64,000 nt of DNA from Parendozoicomonas callyspongiae (GTDB taxonomy: Bacteria; Pseudomonadota; Gammaproteobacteria; Pseudomonadales; Endozoicomonadaceae): NCBI RefSeq assembly GCF_023502345.1, contig NZ_JAMFLX010000012.1:1-64000 (forward strand). Reading direction: 5' to 3'. This document shows positions 54,184 through 63,726 of this stretch, piece by piece. The stretch's first letter is position 1, and every line of letters begins with the position of its first letter. The translations under genes and the position numbers were made by a program. The notes under the pieces were generated by a model. That model ran no database searches, was not told the origin of the DNA, and was given only the letters and a program-made list of their open reading frames with translations.

Positions 54184-54653
54184 CCCTTTAGGCCCAGAGA
54201 TACCGTACCGTCCTGATGGAACTGCAAAGCCTGCTTGCGTTTGCGGCCAATCAGAATGCATTCGTCATCGAAGAACAGGAAGTTTTTCCAGTGACGGCTG
54301 AAAGCATCCCAGGTGGTTTCCAGAACCGCATCACTGTCGATGCAGTAGTAGACAGTGGTTTCAGGCGTCCACTGGAGATGTTTGGCAACTTCTTCCGGCA
54401 GCGCAGGATCATCTGATTCCCATTGCTCCTGCCATTGGGTTGATTCCGGCCAGTTCTCAGGGTTGAAAGGCCAGTCCCCATTGCTGAAGTCTTCCGGAGT
54501 ATCACACTGCTTGCTGATATTGTTTCGCCATACATCTGTCGCGGATACCTGGGACAGAGGTTTGATTAGTGGAAGGTCTTCTGCAGGTACTGGCATATCA
54601 GCATGGCGGAAGATCCAGGCATTCTTGTAATCAGAAAGAGGGATGTACTTCAT
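54180..54653 (-). CDS. DUF2947-like protein
   Basis: A 157-residue soluble protein, rich in Trp (at least nine), beginning MKYIPLSDYKNAWIFRHADM and ending GRKRKQALQFHQDGTVSLG. The N-terminal pattern and length match what I recall of DUF2947 of marine gammaproteobacteria. No function is known and no catalytic motif is evident. It is convergent with argO, with a 4-nt overlap of the stops. Confidence 0.7.
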   Translation of the reverse strand: MKYIPLSDYKNAWIFRHADMPVPAEDLPLIKPLSQVSATDVWRNNISKQCDTPEDFSNGDWPFNPENWPESTQWQEQWESDDPALPEEVAKHLQWTPETTVYYCIDSDAVLETTWDAFSRHWKNFLFFDDECILIGRKRKQALQFHQDGTVSLGLKG

Positions 54654-54741
54654 CAGGAAAGTATTTAAACGGAAGTATGAAAGGCGACAAGCTTACCAGA
54701 TTGCCACCTTTCCTGCTTCTGTCGTTTTAGGTCTACAGAAC

Positions 54742-55344
54742 CTAATCCAGGCTATTGACCATTATGCCAAGCGGATTAAGCTCGCCGGTTGCCAGATCGT
54801 ACAGGCAGCCGTGAATGGTAAGCTGCTGTCCTCTCTTCCAGGCGTTTTGTATAACGGGAAGATCGGCCAGATTAAGCACCTGTTGTTCAATATTCAGCTC
54901 AACCAGTCGGTTAACACGGCCCTGGTCATCCGGAATATTTTCGATTTGATCCTTATGGCAGTCACAGAGATCACGGACAGGCTTAAGCCACTCTTCCAGT
55001 TCGCCAGAAGCATTGTTGCTGTAACCGGCCTGTATACCGCCACAATTGGTGTGGCCGGTAACAATGATATGTTTCACATGAAGGGCATCCACAGCAAACT
55101 GGATGGCGGCCATGCAGCTTGTGTCCCGGGTGGTCACCAGGTTGGCAACGTTCCGGTAAACCAGCATATCACCGGGTTCCATGCCGGTAACCATTTCGGC
55201 CGGCATACGGCTGTCGCAACAGCCTATCCAGAGATATTCAGGTGATTGCTTGCGGGCGGTGTCAGTAAAGAAGCCAGGGTGCTCCTCTTCTTTATTTTCG
55301 GCCCATTTTCTGTTTTGTTTTACGAGTCTGTTAATCTCATCCAT
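54742..55344 (-). CDS. can: Beta-class carbonic anhydrase
   Basis: A 200-residue enzyme that interconverts CO2 and bicarbonate. The Zn2+ ligands C42, D44, H98 and C101 are in the same positions as in E. coli Can (IGCCDSRMPAE and VTGHTNCGGI). D44-R46 is the conserved Asp-Arg dyad. Cytosolic, with no signal peptide. It is monocistronic by spacing. The short C-terminus (ELNPLGIMVNSLD) is usual. Confidence 0.95.
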   Translation of the reverse strand: MDEINRLVKQNRKWAENKEEEHPGFFTDTARKQSPEYLWIGCCDSRMPAEMVTGMEPGDMLVYRNVANLVTTRDTSCMAAIQFAVDALHVKHIIVTGHTNCGGIQAGYSNNASGELEEWLKPVRDLCDCHKDQIENIPDDQGRVNRLVELNIEQQVLNLADLPVIQNAWKRGQQLTIHGCLYDLATGELNPLGIMVNSLD

Positions 55345-55411
55345 GGCGGTCTCAATGGCTGTTTGTGGGCTGCATGACTGTTTTGCTGCAGGCTAAAGGC
55401 TTTTTCCAAGC

Positions 55412-57325
55412 TCAAGGCTGTTTGCGGTTAAGCAGTGCACGGAGCAGTCGGTTAAAGATCGATAGGATAATCAGCAGGAGCGTAAACAGGACGGCAACCA
55501 CCGTCCACATAATCCAGGTAGCGTTTTGAAACAACAGGTTAGGATGAAGACTGTTGTTTGTAACCATTCTTGGTGTCGTGATGTTTTCATCAAGGCTGAT
55601 ATCAGCAATGTCATCATTATTTTTATCCGGCAGCTGGCTGAAATAGTCGAGTTGAACTTGCCACATTTTGTATTCCTGAATGCCTGGCAGTTGTAGATCA
55701 CGATCAATAATAGCCTTATCCAGATCGTCGAGGATATTTCCGTTAGCGTCCTTGGGATTGACTTCCAGAAGACCATGACTGATATCGCCAACGATCCAGG
55801 CATAGCTGCCTATATAACTGCTGGCAGCAAAGCTGTAGAGCTTGTCTGTATCATTCAGGTTCAGAGATGTAAAACCGTTAATCGGATCACCCAGTTCAAT
55901 ACTGGCAACCCGGTCAAGGGGAGGGCGGTATTCGTTATAAGTGACACGTAAACCGGATACACGCGGGAAGTAGGACTTTCCATAAACCTGGTAGGCCAGC
56001 ACCAGGATTTCCATCATATTGCGCAGCTCTTTGGCATTCATCCAGACCTTGACCAGCGGATAACCCGGCTCATCATCCAGCTTGCCAACTCCCAGTGGTT
56101 CAAGCCGGAAAATATCAGAGACGGTTTGAATGCCGGTTTCACCCTTAAGAATATCGCCCCTGATAACGCCGTTTGTGGTCAGGGCAATATCGCTGCCAGC
56201 GGCTTTGCGAATGGCATCGGCAACCAGATTGCCAAGTACCGGATTCCCGAAAACCCGATCAAGTGTTCGCGGTGTCTGCACTAATGGTTGGTCAAAGGTG
56301 TAGCCGAGAGGAGAAAGAACCTCCTCAGTTATGATTCTTTTAAAGTCGCTAACCTGGCGTGAAACGATGGGGCTTCCCGGAATACTGTCATCAATCGGGT
56401 GCAGTTTGTAACTGCGGAGCTTCACTTTCCCGGTATCGGTCAGCTCCAGTGCGAGTTCGCCCAGGTAGCGCATTTCGGAGCCAGCCTGAACGATCTGGGT
56501 GTCATTTACAGTGAGTGCTTCAAAGAGTACGGTATGGCTGTGGCCCCCAACAATAACGTCGATACCGGGCACCTGGCGGGCGTACTCCACCTCTTCGCCG
56601 CCCCAGGAGCCATCTTTGTTGCGCACGATGCCACTGTGAGACAGCAGGATAACAACATCAGCCTTCTGCTTTTCCCTGAGCAGTTTGACCATGGTTCGGG
56701 CGGTAGCCAGCTGGTCTTCAAAAACAGCAGGTTTGGCCTCGGGTGCGGACTGGTTTGCATCCTGTCCCATAAGACCGAACAGGCCAAAGCGAATACCGTT
56801 CTTCTCGATAATCTTCCATGACTCAATAACACCCTGGTCCTGAAGGTGCTTTTGTGCCGGGGGTAGAGTCAGGTTGGAAGCGATAATGGGTGGGAGTTGG
56901 TCAATATAGCGGCTGGCGCTCTCCAGCATGCGCGACAATCCGTTGGGGCGAAAATCAAACTCATGGTTTCCCAGTGTGATGGCGTCGTAGCCCAGCAGCT
57001 TCATCAGCCGGAGCTCTGGAGCATGGGTTCGGTAAAGAGTGTGAAACAGTGTTCCCTGGCTGATATCGCCGCCATCAAGAAGCAGTGTGGCTTCGTCTGT
57101 GTGAGATCTGCGTAGCTGCTCAATCTTGGTTGCCAGTCTGGCAACACCGCCGATGGTTAAATCGTCATTCAATGTGCCGGGTGAGTATTCAGCATTAGGG
57201 CCAAAGCCAAGCAGCCTGGACTGCCAGTCATTGGTATGCAGGATGGTAAAGGGTTTTCCGGCTGCAAAGCTGATAATGGGAAGCAGCAGGAAAAGGAAAC
57301 AGAGAATTTGCTTTGAGCGCATCAT
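55412..57325 (-). CDS. 5'-nucleotidase/metallophosphatase, membrane-anchored
   Basis: An exported UshA-like nucleotidase of about 637 residues. The signal peptide (SKQILCFLFLLLPIISFAAG) favours the ATG at 57325 over the GTG at 57346. The metallophosphatase domain shows ILHTNDWQSRL, LLDGGDISQG, TLGNHEFDF, LLSHSG and GGHSHTVL, containing the dinuclear metal ligands. The C-terminal 5'-nucleotidase domain runs from about residue 345, and a final TM helix (TWIMWTVVAVLFTLLLIILSI) anchors it, which UshA lacks. Probably degrades extracellular nucleotides in the periplasm. Confidence 0.9.
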   Translation of the reverse strand: MMRSKQILCFLFLLLPIISFAAGKPFTILHTNDWQSRLLGFGPNAEYSPGTLNDDLTIGGVARLATKIEQLRRSHTDEATLLLDGGDISQGTLFHTLYRTHAPELRLMKLLGYDAITLGNHEFDFRPNGLSRMLESASRYIDQLPPIIASNLTLPPAQKHLQDQGVIESWKIIEKNGIRFGLFGLMGQDANQSAPEAKPAVFEDQLATARTMVKLLREKQKADVVILLSHSGIVRNKDGSWGGEEVEYARQVPGIDVIVGGHSHTVLFEALTVNDTQIVQAGSEMRYLGELALELTDTGKVKLRSYKLHPIDDSIPGSPIVSRQVSDFKRIITEEVLSPLGYTFDQPLVQTPRTLDRVFGNPVLGNLVADAIRKAAGSDIALTTNGVIRGDILKGETGIQTVSDIFRLEPLGVGKLDDEPGYPLVKVWMNAKELRNMMEILVLAYQVYGKSYFPRVSGLRVTYNEYRPPLDRVASIELGDPINGFTSLNLNDTDKLYSFAASSYIGSYAWIVGDISHGLLEVNPKDANGNILDDLDKAIIDRDLQLPGIQEYKMWQVQLDYFSQLPDKNNDDIADISLDENITTPRMVTNNSLHPNLLFQNATWIMWTVVAVLFTLLLIILSIFNRLLRALLNRKQP

Positions 57326-57454
57326 TATTATTTTCAAAAACTTCACTGACGCCAGTTTAATCGGCTCGTAAACCGCAAGTAAACAGCCAGAGCAAACAGA
57401 AGCTGAACAGCGGCTATAGTGAAAAGATAATTTTCAGGTTCAGGGAACGAGCCA

Positions 57455-58732
57455 ATGGGACGTCAATTACCTTTATTATCATCCACAATTTTCCTGACTT
57501 TGTGGGCAGTGAGTGGGGCTGGCTGGGCAAACACGAATCAGCAAGACAGTGATATTCTGCGGTTTCAGCTGCGCTCACTTGATTCGGGTACAGTGCGATG
57601 CATTGCTCCCAAGGCTGTTGTCGTAGCTGAAGACGAAAAAGAAACCCGCCTGTCTGTGATTCCAGACTCGGAGTGTGGGGCTGAGAAGAAGTACTTCTGG
57701 GAAATCTCTACCAACCACAAGATCATTAATGTGGCTTATCGGGGCGAAGATAGCGGGAAAGGAAAAAACCTCTGTTTAACCCGTAGCTACTCCGAGGGCG
57801 GAGCTTTGACTGTCAGCCTGGAAGCCTGTCGCTCTGAAGACAATGATTCCCAATCCTGGGCATTCGATAAAGACGGGCAGCTTTTCGAAGCGAATTATAA
57901 AGGGAAGTCTGTTCGGACTGCGTCTGTTCCTGGTGGCCCGGATGGTGTGGGTGCATTCGCAATTAATGGTAGCTTCCAGTGGGTCAGGGATTACCCACCC
58001 GGGTCTGAGTTCTGTTATATCGTCCCCTGGACCGACTGCCGCATCTGTGGCCGTTATGTAGAAGAGACTGACAGTTGCCCGGCAGGTAATAGTAATGGAA
58101 GTTCCGGTTCTGGGCAGGATAAGGAATCAGACAAAAAACCAGAGGGTGAACAGGAGCCTCCAAACAATGGAGGTGGAACCCCACCACCTCCACCCCCAAA
58201 TGGTCCTTCTCCAGAAGATAAGCCAGTACCGCCGCCTGTCGCTGTTATTCATAAAAAGGCAGAGTGGTTTATTTTGAAGCAGGGTCGAACCGACCTTGCT
58301 GTTTGTCTGGATATTGCTGCAGAGGATGGGGTGACCAGGGTTGTTCAGCAGCTGTGTTCGAAATCATCCGAAAGCCAGCAGTGGGGAACTGATCTGGCAA
58401 CCAAGGCTGTTTATAACAAGAAACTCGGATCTGGCGTATGCCTGACACGCAGCGGCAAGAGTGTTGTTATGTCTCCCTGTCTCGATCTCAGTGAACGCGA
58501 CAACAACCAGTGGTGGTACTTCAGTCGTGGCTGGACCAGGGGCGTTCCGTGGGCTGCGTTGATGAGTTATAAGGAAAGTAATCTGAACTGGATTAACGGG
58601 TTACAGCAAAACAGTTATGGGCAACATGCATTTATGCCCAAATACACGGACTGCCAGCTGGTTGAAGGATCTCTTTGTTATGACCTGCCTACCGGTGAGT
58701 TAAGAACGGCAGTTCCGCTTTATACAAATTGA
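57455..58732 (+). CDS. Secreted protein with two ricin-B-like domains
   Basis: 425 residues. A signal peptide (SSTIFLTLWAVSGAGWA) is followed by a beta-trefoil-like region (about 30-180) with the Q-x-W-type motif SQSWAFDKDGQLF. A Pro-rich spacer (about 225-265) contains a run of prolines. A second region (about 270-400) has SQQWGTDLATKAV and NNQWWYF. Ricin-B folds bind carbohydrates, so a secreted lectin or adhesin is plausible. The many Cys in pairs suggest disulphides. No catalytic domain is seen. Confidence 0.75.
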   Translation: MGRQLPLLSSTIFLTLWAVSGAGWANTNQQDSDILRFQLRSLDSGTVRCIAPKAVVVAEDEKETRLSVIPDSECGAEKKYFWEISTNHKIINVAYRGEDSGKGKNLCLTRSYSEGGALTVSLEACRSEDNDSQSWAFDKDGQLFEANYKGKSVRTASVPGGPDGVGAFAINGSFQWVRDYPPGSEFCYIVPWTDCRICGRYVEETDSCPAGNSNGSSGSGQDKESDKKPEGEQEPPNNGGGTPPPPPPNGPSPEDKPVPPPVAVIHKKAEWFILKQGRTDLAVCLDIAAEDGVTRVVQQLCSKSSESQQWGTDLATKAVYNKKLGSGVCLTRSGKSVVMSPCLDLSERDNNQWWYFSRGWTRGVPWAALMSYKESNLNWINGLQQNSYGQHAFMPKYTDCQLVEGSLCYDLPTGELRTAVPLYTN

Positions 58733-58750
58733 AACCTCATTTAAAAAGAG

Positions 58751-58785
58751 AAAAGGCACGAAGAGTTTCCCCTCCGTGTCTTTTT
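58751..58785. terminator. Terminator between lectin-like gene and rimI
   Basis: An imperfect stem of about 12 bp (AAAAGGCACGAAGAG with its partner CCTCCGTGTCTTTTT). It is T-rich on one side and A-rich on the other, so it may serve both convergent genes. Confidence 0.65.
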
Positions 58786-58806
58786 CAATCTGATCAGAAA
58801 GGGTTC

Positions 58807-59277
58807 CTAGTATTTAAGATCCTGTGCCATAACAATGGCATCTTCGCGGCCGACTTCAGCCGGGTAATATCCTTTTCTTCTGCCAACTTCTGCAAAGCCA
58901 TTCTGTTCATACAGTTCAATCGCACGGATATTGGATACCCTGACTTCCAGAAATATCACTTCAGCTTGCTGTTCGCGGGTATCTTCCAGAAGAAAATCCA
59001 GAAGTTTCCTGCCAAGCCCCTGTCCCTGAAAGTCCGGGGAAATAGTAATGTTTAAAAGGTGCCCTTCACCAACCGTGATCATGACCACGGTATAGCCAAC
59101 GATTCGCTGATCCTGTTCCAGAACCCAGCAGCGGTAACCTGATTTCAGGCTGTCTGTGAGAATTCCAAAAGTCCATGGATGAGAGTGAGCGCTGGTTTCA
59201 AGCTGATGTACGGCGGGAAGATCGAACTCGGTCATTGGGCGGACGTGATAACCATCAGCCCAGATAGTACTGGTCAT
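58807..59277 (-). CDS. rimI: Ribosomal protein S18 N-acetyltransferase RimI
   Basis: A 156-residue GNAT acetyltransferase that acetylates the N-terminus of ribosomal protein S18. The acetyl-CoA pyrophosphate loop Q-G-Q-G-L-G-R (in SPDFQGQGLGRKLLDFLL) and the C-terminal YEQNGFAEVGRRKGYYP are diagnostic. Its ATG overlaps the stop of the upstream gene by 4 nt (ATGA), matching the holD-rimI coupling seen in E. coli. Confidence 0.93.
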   Translation of the reverse strand: MTSTIWADGYHVRPMTEFDLPAVHQLETSAHSHPWTFGILTDSLKSGYRCWVLEQDQRIVGYTVVMITVGEGHLLNITISPDFQGQGLGRKLLDFLLEDTREQQAEVIFLEVRVSNIRAIELYEQNGFAEVGRRKGYYPAEVGREDAIVMAQDLKY

Positions 59278-60161
59278 TGTGATTTTAAGTGTTCTTTCAG
59301 AGGTGCGAGATCCTGCCAGGCGTCAGCTTTGAAATCGGGCAGGCTCATCATTTCACCCAGACTGCAAGTCAGGGCATAGTGAGTGTTGTTTCTGTTCTGG
59401 TATCCGCGGCACTGTTCAAACTCAGAGCTCTGATCCCAGAGGTAATGACAGCTGGAACGACCAAACAGGAGAACTGTTTTGCGTCGTGCCAGACCAAACT
59501 GGTTGTTAAGGTATCCGTTTAAGGCTTCGCGGGCGAAGCGCTGATCTACCTGGGAAGCCTCCGGTGTTATTGGCCAGGAAAACATACCGGATCGCTGAGT
59601 CTCGAAAGGTTTAATTCCCAAGACCAGAAGTATGTTCCGCAGTAAGCGTTCATGGTAACCGGTGAACTGGTTAAGACCGGACCAGGGAAGATCGGCGACT
59701 GCAAGACAGTGCTCGTTAATATCGATAGCCGCAATCCGGAATGGCTCCGCAGGAGTAATCTCAGTTGGTGTTTCCACCGTAGAGCTGGTGGTTTCTTTCG
59801 CTGGTTCCGCAGCTTTCCCTTTCTCCTCGCCCAGATCAACCAGAATATCGGAAGATTCTTTTGGCACAGGGGCCAACGGTTTTGATGATCGGGTCGAAAA
59901 GGGTTTGGCAGCAGCGGGGGAGTGCAACTGAGGGGAATAACCCGCCTGTAGATCGCTACGGGGGGCAGGTTGTGAGGGCGGGATTTCTCCGACTGGCTGG
60001 GAAGGAAAGTCTTCATCTCTCCATTCCCAGTTGCAGACCTGTGAGGGCTGGGCATTTGGCAGCTTAAACCGGGGGAACCATGGCTGAATACCTATGGCTG
60101 CAAGGTAGTCCTGTCTCTGGCGTTCCGTTATTGCTCCTCTCATCTGACCCTTATATCCCAA
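59274..60161 (-). CDS. Hypothetical protein coupled to rimI (HolD-position)
   Basis: 295 residues. The N-terminus TERQRQDYLAAIGIQPWFPR resembles the start of proteins in the holD (DNA polymerase III psi) position before rimI. A Pro/Ser/Glu-rich, probably disordered stretch (about 50-140) follows. The C-terminal domain (about 150-295: RIAAIDINEHCLAVADLPWS, then KTVLLFGRSSCHYLW) is globular. In pseudomonads the same position holds a protein of this plan. Assignment as a psi-like subunit is by position and weak N-terminal likeness. The 4-nt overlap with rimI shows coupling. Confidence 0.6.
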   Translation of the reverse strand: MGYKGQMRGAITERQRQDYLAAIGIQPWFPRFKLPNAQPSQVCNWEWRDEDFPSQPVGEIPPSQPAPRSDLQAGYSPQLHSPAAAKPFSTRSSKPLAPVPKESSDILVDLGEEKGKAAEPAKETTSSTVETPTEITPAEPFRIAAIDINEHCLAVADLPWSGLNQFTGYHERLLRNILLVLGIKPFETQRSGMFSWPITPEASQVDQRFAREALNGYLNNQFGLARRKTVLLFGRSSCHYLWDQSSEFEQCRGYQNRNNTHYALTCSLGEMMSLPDFKADAWQDLAPLKEHLKSQ

Positions 60162-60217
60162 TGGGGTAAATACTTCATTTTACTCGAAATGAACATGAAA
60201 TACCCACAGTCAGTGCA

Positions 60218-61759
60218 TCATATATTTGAAATCTGTGGATGAGGCTTTTCCTGTGATTCGAGCAGGTTAAGTGCATGAACGTAGGCTTTGGCAGATGCAA
60301 CGATGATATCGGTATCTGCACCGCCGCCATTCACTATACGTCCGGCCCGTGACAGACGAACCGTCACATCCCCCTGGGAGTCTGTGCCGCTGGTAATAGC
60401 ATTGACCGAGTAGAGCTCCAGTTTGGCACCGGAATAGACAATGGATTCAATTGCCTTGAAGATCGCATCAACAGGGCCATCGCCTGTGCTGATGATTTCA
60501 TTGTCTTCACCATTTACAGCCAGAACAATCCGGGCTTCTGGTGTTCCGCCCATTTTGGATACGACTTTAAGATCTTTCAGTTGATAGACTTCTGCAACAT
60601 CCTTGCGATCTGCGCTGACCAGCGCCTGCAAATCATCATCAAAGATCTCACGTTTCTTGTCCGCCAGCTGTTTAAAGCGGGTGAAAGTCTCGTTCAATTC
60701 CTCTTTGGAAGAGAAGGTGATACCCAGTTCTTCCATTCGGGTGTTGAAAGCGTTACGGCCAGACAGTTTGCCGAGAACCATTTTATTGGTATGCCAGCCA
60801 ACGTCTTCTGCCTTCATGATCTCATAGGTTTCACGGTGCTTGAGTACACCATCCTGGTGAATGCCTGACTCATGGGCAAATGCATTGGCTCCAACAATTG
60901 CCTTGTTGGGCTGTACCGGGAAGCCGGTAATACCGGACACCAGTCGTGAACAGGGGACGATATGCTCCGTGGCAATACCGGTATGCAGGCCCAGGCTGTC
61001 ATTGCGGGTTCTCAGACTCATCACCAGCTCTTCCAGGGACGCATTGCCGGCACGTTCCCCCAGACCGTTGATAGTGCACTCAACCTGGCGGGCACCATTC
61101 AGCACAGCTGAAAGTGAGTTGGCCACAGCCAGACCCAGATCGTTATGGCAGTGAACGGAGAAAATGGCTTTATCAGAATTGGGTATACGTACAATCAGTT
61201 GACGAATGGTTTCGCCAAATTCGTGGGGCAGGGCATAGCCAACGGTGTCAGGAATATTGATTGTGCTGGCACCGGCATCAATAGCCTGTTCAATAATGCG
61301 GCAGAGAAAATCAAGTTCCGAACGGCCGGCATCTTCACACGAGAACTCAACATTCGAGCATTGATTGCGGGCACGTTTCACGGCACGTACTGCCTGCTCA
61401 ATAACTTTGTCCGGCTCCATCTGCAGCTTGTAACGCATATGAATGGGTGAAGTGGCGATAAACGTATGAATGCGTCCGTTGGCAGCAGGCTTCAACGCTT
61501 CAGCTGCACGGTCAATATCCGCATCAAGAGCCCGCGCCAGGCTGCAGATGGAGCTGTTACGGATATTCGTGGCAATACTTTTAACTGCCTCAAAGTCCCC
61601 CTCGCTGGCAATGGCAAAGCCAGCTTCGATGACATCTACCTTGAGACGTTCCAGTGCCCGGGCAATACGTAGCTTTTCGTCCTTGGTCATGGATGCGCCT
61701 GGGCTCTGCTCGCCATCTCTCAAGGTGGTATCGAAAATTACTACACGATTGTCTGTCAT
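60218..61759 (-). CDS. leuA: 2-isopropylmalate synthase
   Basis: The first committed enzyme of leucine synthesis, condensing acetyl-CoA with 2-oxoisovalerate. The 513-residue length fits the bacterial LeuA (IPMS type 1). It shows [18 protein letters not shown] (start of the TIM barrel with metal-binding Asp), [15 protein letters not shown] (metal-binding HxH) and [17 protein letters not shown]. The C-terminal LeuA dimerisation/regulatory domain covers about 390-513, so leucine feedback is likely. I see no leucine-rich leader peptide in the upstream 238 bp. leuB/C/D are not in the window. Confidence 0.96.
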   Translation of the reverse strand: MTDNRVVIFDTTLRDGEQSPGASMTKDEKLRIARALERLKVDVIEAGFAIASEGDFEAVKSIATNIRNSSICSLARALDADIDRAAEALKPAANGRIHTFIATSPIHMRYKLQMEPDKVIEQAVRAVKRARNQCSNVEFSCEDAGRSELDFLCRIIEQAIDAGASTINIPDTVGYALPHEFGETIRQLIVRIPNSDKAIFSVHCHNDLGLAVANSLSAVLNGARQVECTINGLGERAGNASLEELVMSLRTRNDSLGLHTGIATEHIVPCSRLVSGITGFPVQPNKAIVGANAFAHESGIHQDGVLKHRETYEIMKAEDVGWHTNKMVLGKLSGRNAFNTRMEELGITFSSKEELNETFTRFKQLADKKREIFDDDLQALVSADRKDVAEVYQLKDLKVVSKMGGTPEARIVLAVNGEDNEIISTGDGPVDAIFKAIESIVYSGAKLELYSVNAITSGTDSQGDVTVRLSRAGRIVNGGGADTDIIVASAKAYVHALNLLESQEKPHPQISNI

Positions 61760-61997
61760 GGGTTTTTCCTGAGCACGGCGTGAATCTTTGAATCACTTTA
61801 TTAATTGGCCGTACTGTTTATTTGGTTATCTGATTATCTGGCATTGAGCCTGTTGTTATGTTGTTTCCATGTTTTACTGGAAACCTGTTTCGGGAACTAT
61901 ATCTTTCTGCATGCTTATTTTCCATGCGCCGCGATATTGCACCGCTACCAATGAGGGGCGACAATCCCAGCAGGCAACAAAGTAGGGGGGTGTTTCT

Positions 61998-62591
61998 ATG
62001 TTTGGCGATATGTTTGGACGCTATAGGCGTGTATTGATGGCCCTGGTCGTCGCCGGTGGTTTAAGTGGCTGTGCTCTAAGCCCACAGAATATTGATCTGG
62101 AGCCCGTTGTTGATATGAACTCTCCCACTGTCGGGCTGGATGGGCCTGTAACAGTGACGGTTTACGATGAACGGCTGACACCCTGGCTGGGACACCGTGG
62201 TGGTATCTATGGTGCAACCAATCGTATCGGTATTGCCAATAACCTGCAGGACTCAGTGGCCCATGCGGTTGAAAAGGCATTGCAGGAACAGGGAATGGTG
62301 CCCGGAAGCAGCAGCGCGGCTCCTCAGTTCCAGGTTTATATCGACTCTCTTAGCTACAAGGTTCCGGAAGGGAATTATGTAACCCAGGTTGATCTGAAAG
62401 CTGCCATTCGGGTTACGGTTCAGGCAGAAGGTCACAAGTATCAAGGCTCTTATTCTGCCTCTGAGTCCCACAAGGTTGTGAAAGCTCCATCTGATGCTGA
62501 AAACACTAAGATGATTAATAGCATTGTTGGCAAGGTGCTGGGGCGGATGTTTGATGATCCGGGGCTGATGCGCTTTCTGGCAAGGCTGTAA
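61998..62591 (+). CDS. YajG-like lipoprotein
   Basis: A 197-residue lipoprotein with lipobox LSGC (C25 modified) after a short signal peptide (RVLMALVVAGGLSGC). The mature part (DGPVTVTVYDERLTPWLGHR, GNYVTQVDLKAAIRVTVQAE) resembles the YajG family of uncharacterised outer-membrane lipoproteins. It has no Asp at +2, so sorting to the outer membrane is expected. It is divergent from leuA. Confidence 0.8.
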   Translation: MFGDMFGRYRRVLMALVVAGGLSGCALSPQNIDLEPVVDMNSPTVGLDGPVTVTVYDERLTPWLGHRGGIYGATNRIGIANNLQDSVAHAVEKALQEQGMVPGSSSAAPQFQVYIDSLSYKVPEGNYVTQVDLKAAIRVTVQAEGHKYQGSYSASESHKVVKAPSDAENTKMINSIVGKVLGRMFDDPGLMRFLARL

Positions 62592-62617
62592 ACAAACAAG
62601 GGTGTACAGGGGCAGAA

Positions 62618-63625
62618 CTATTGTTCTGCCCAGTGTGCCAGAGTTTTCGCCCACCGCTCATCATCATTCAGGCAGGGAATCAATGTAAGATCTTCACCAC
62701 CATGAGCAATAAAGTCTTCCTTTGCTCTGATACCAATCTCTTCAAGCGTCTCCAGGCAATCCACAGTAAACGCAGGGCAGATAACCAGAAGCTTTTTCAC
62801 TCCTTTCTGTGCAAGCTCAATAATGGTTTGATCCGCTGCCGGTGACAGCCACTTCGCTTTGCCCAGACGGGACTGGAATGCCAGGCTCCACTTACAGTCA
62901 GGAATACCTGCCTTGTTCACAAACTCTTTCGTGGTTTCAAAAACCTGGTGCCGATAACAGGTCTTATGGGCTTCAGACGGTTTGTTGCAGCAGTCAGGGC
63001 CTAAGCAGTGATTGCCGGTTGGATCATCCTTGCGGATATGTCTTTCCGGAACACCGTGATAACTGAACAGCAGGTGATCCCAATCCTGCGCCAGGGATGG
63101 GCGGGCACTTTCAACAAGAGCATCGATATAATCCGGGTGGTTATAGAAGACCGGATGAACTGTGAGCTTTGGGGAAAGGTTGTGCTGGCCGAATATTCGT
63201 TTTGCTTCATCAATGGCTGTCTTCACAGAAGACATGGCGTAGTGAGGGTAAAGAGGCAGCAGTAAAATTTCGTTAACGCCATCAGTCTCTGCCAGCTTAA
63301 GAATTTCCTGTTCCATGGATGGATTGGCATAGCGCATGGCCAGGGAGACTGGAAGCTCAGTGTGTTGCTTTACTTTGTCCGTCAGCTTCTGGCTGAGAAC
63401 TTTCAGTGGTGCACCATCAGGGCGCCAGACGCTCTGATAGGCTTCAGCTGATTTGGCCGGGCGGGAGGGAAGTACAAAGGCGCTGACGATAAAACGGCGT
63501 AATGGCCAGGGCAAATCAATAACGCAGGGATCCATCAGAAACTGGTTCAAATAACGGCGGACATCCTTTACTGACGTAGAGTCTGGAGATCCGAGGTTGA
63601 CCAGAAGTACAGCCCTGCCCTTCAT
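62618..63625 (-). CDS. hemH: Ferrochelatase
   Basis: Inserts Fe2+ into protoporphyrin IX, the last step of protohaem synthesis. The 335-residue length is typical. Visible motifs: AVLLVNLGSPDS near the N-terminus, LLLPLYPHYAMSSVKTA, LLFSYHGVPERHIRK (catalytic His), and SLAFQSRLGKAKWLSPA. CPAFTVDCLETLEEIG carries the catalytic Glu. Convergent with the YajG-like gene. A strong hairpin at 63666 separates it from nhaA upstream. Confidence 0.96.
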   Translation of the reverse strand: MKGRAVLLVNLGSPDSTSVKDVRRYLNQFLMDPCVIDLPWPLRRFIVSAFVLPSRPAKSAEAYQSVWRPDGAPLKVLSQKLTDKVKQHTELPVSLAMRYANPSMEQEILKLAETDGVNEILLLPLYPHYAMSSVKTAIDEAKRIFGQHNLSPKLTVHPVFYNHPDYIDALVESARPSLAQDWDHLLFSYHGVPERHIRKDDPTGNHCLGPDCCNKPSEAHKTCYRHQVFETTKEFVNKAGIPDCKWSLAFQSRLGKAKWLSPAADQTIIELAQKGVKKLLVICPAFTVDCLETLEEIGIRAKEDFIAHGGEDLTLIPCLNDDERWAKTLAHWAEQ

Positions 63626-63665
63626 GTACTTTTCCTTGTTGTTTGCGTTTTGTTAATGCCAAAAA

Positions 63666-63703
63666 AATGCAGCTTTCACATGGGAGTGAAAGCTGCATTT
63701 TAT
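63666..63703. terminator. Terminator of nhaA (between nhaA and hemH)
   Basis: A perfect stem of about 14 bp, AATGCAGCTTTCAC with its complement, and a short loop. A and T runs flank it on both sides. It lies after nhaA and before hemH, both minus strand. Confidence 0.83.
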
Positions 63704-63726
63704 CATCTGCTGAGATAAATGCTTCT

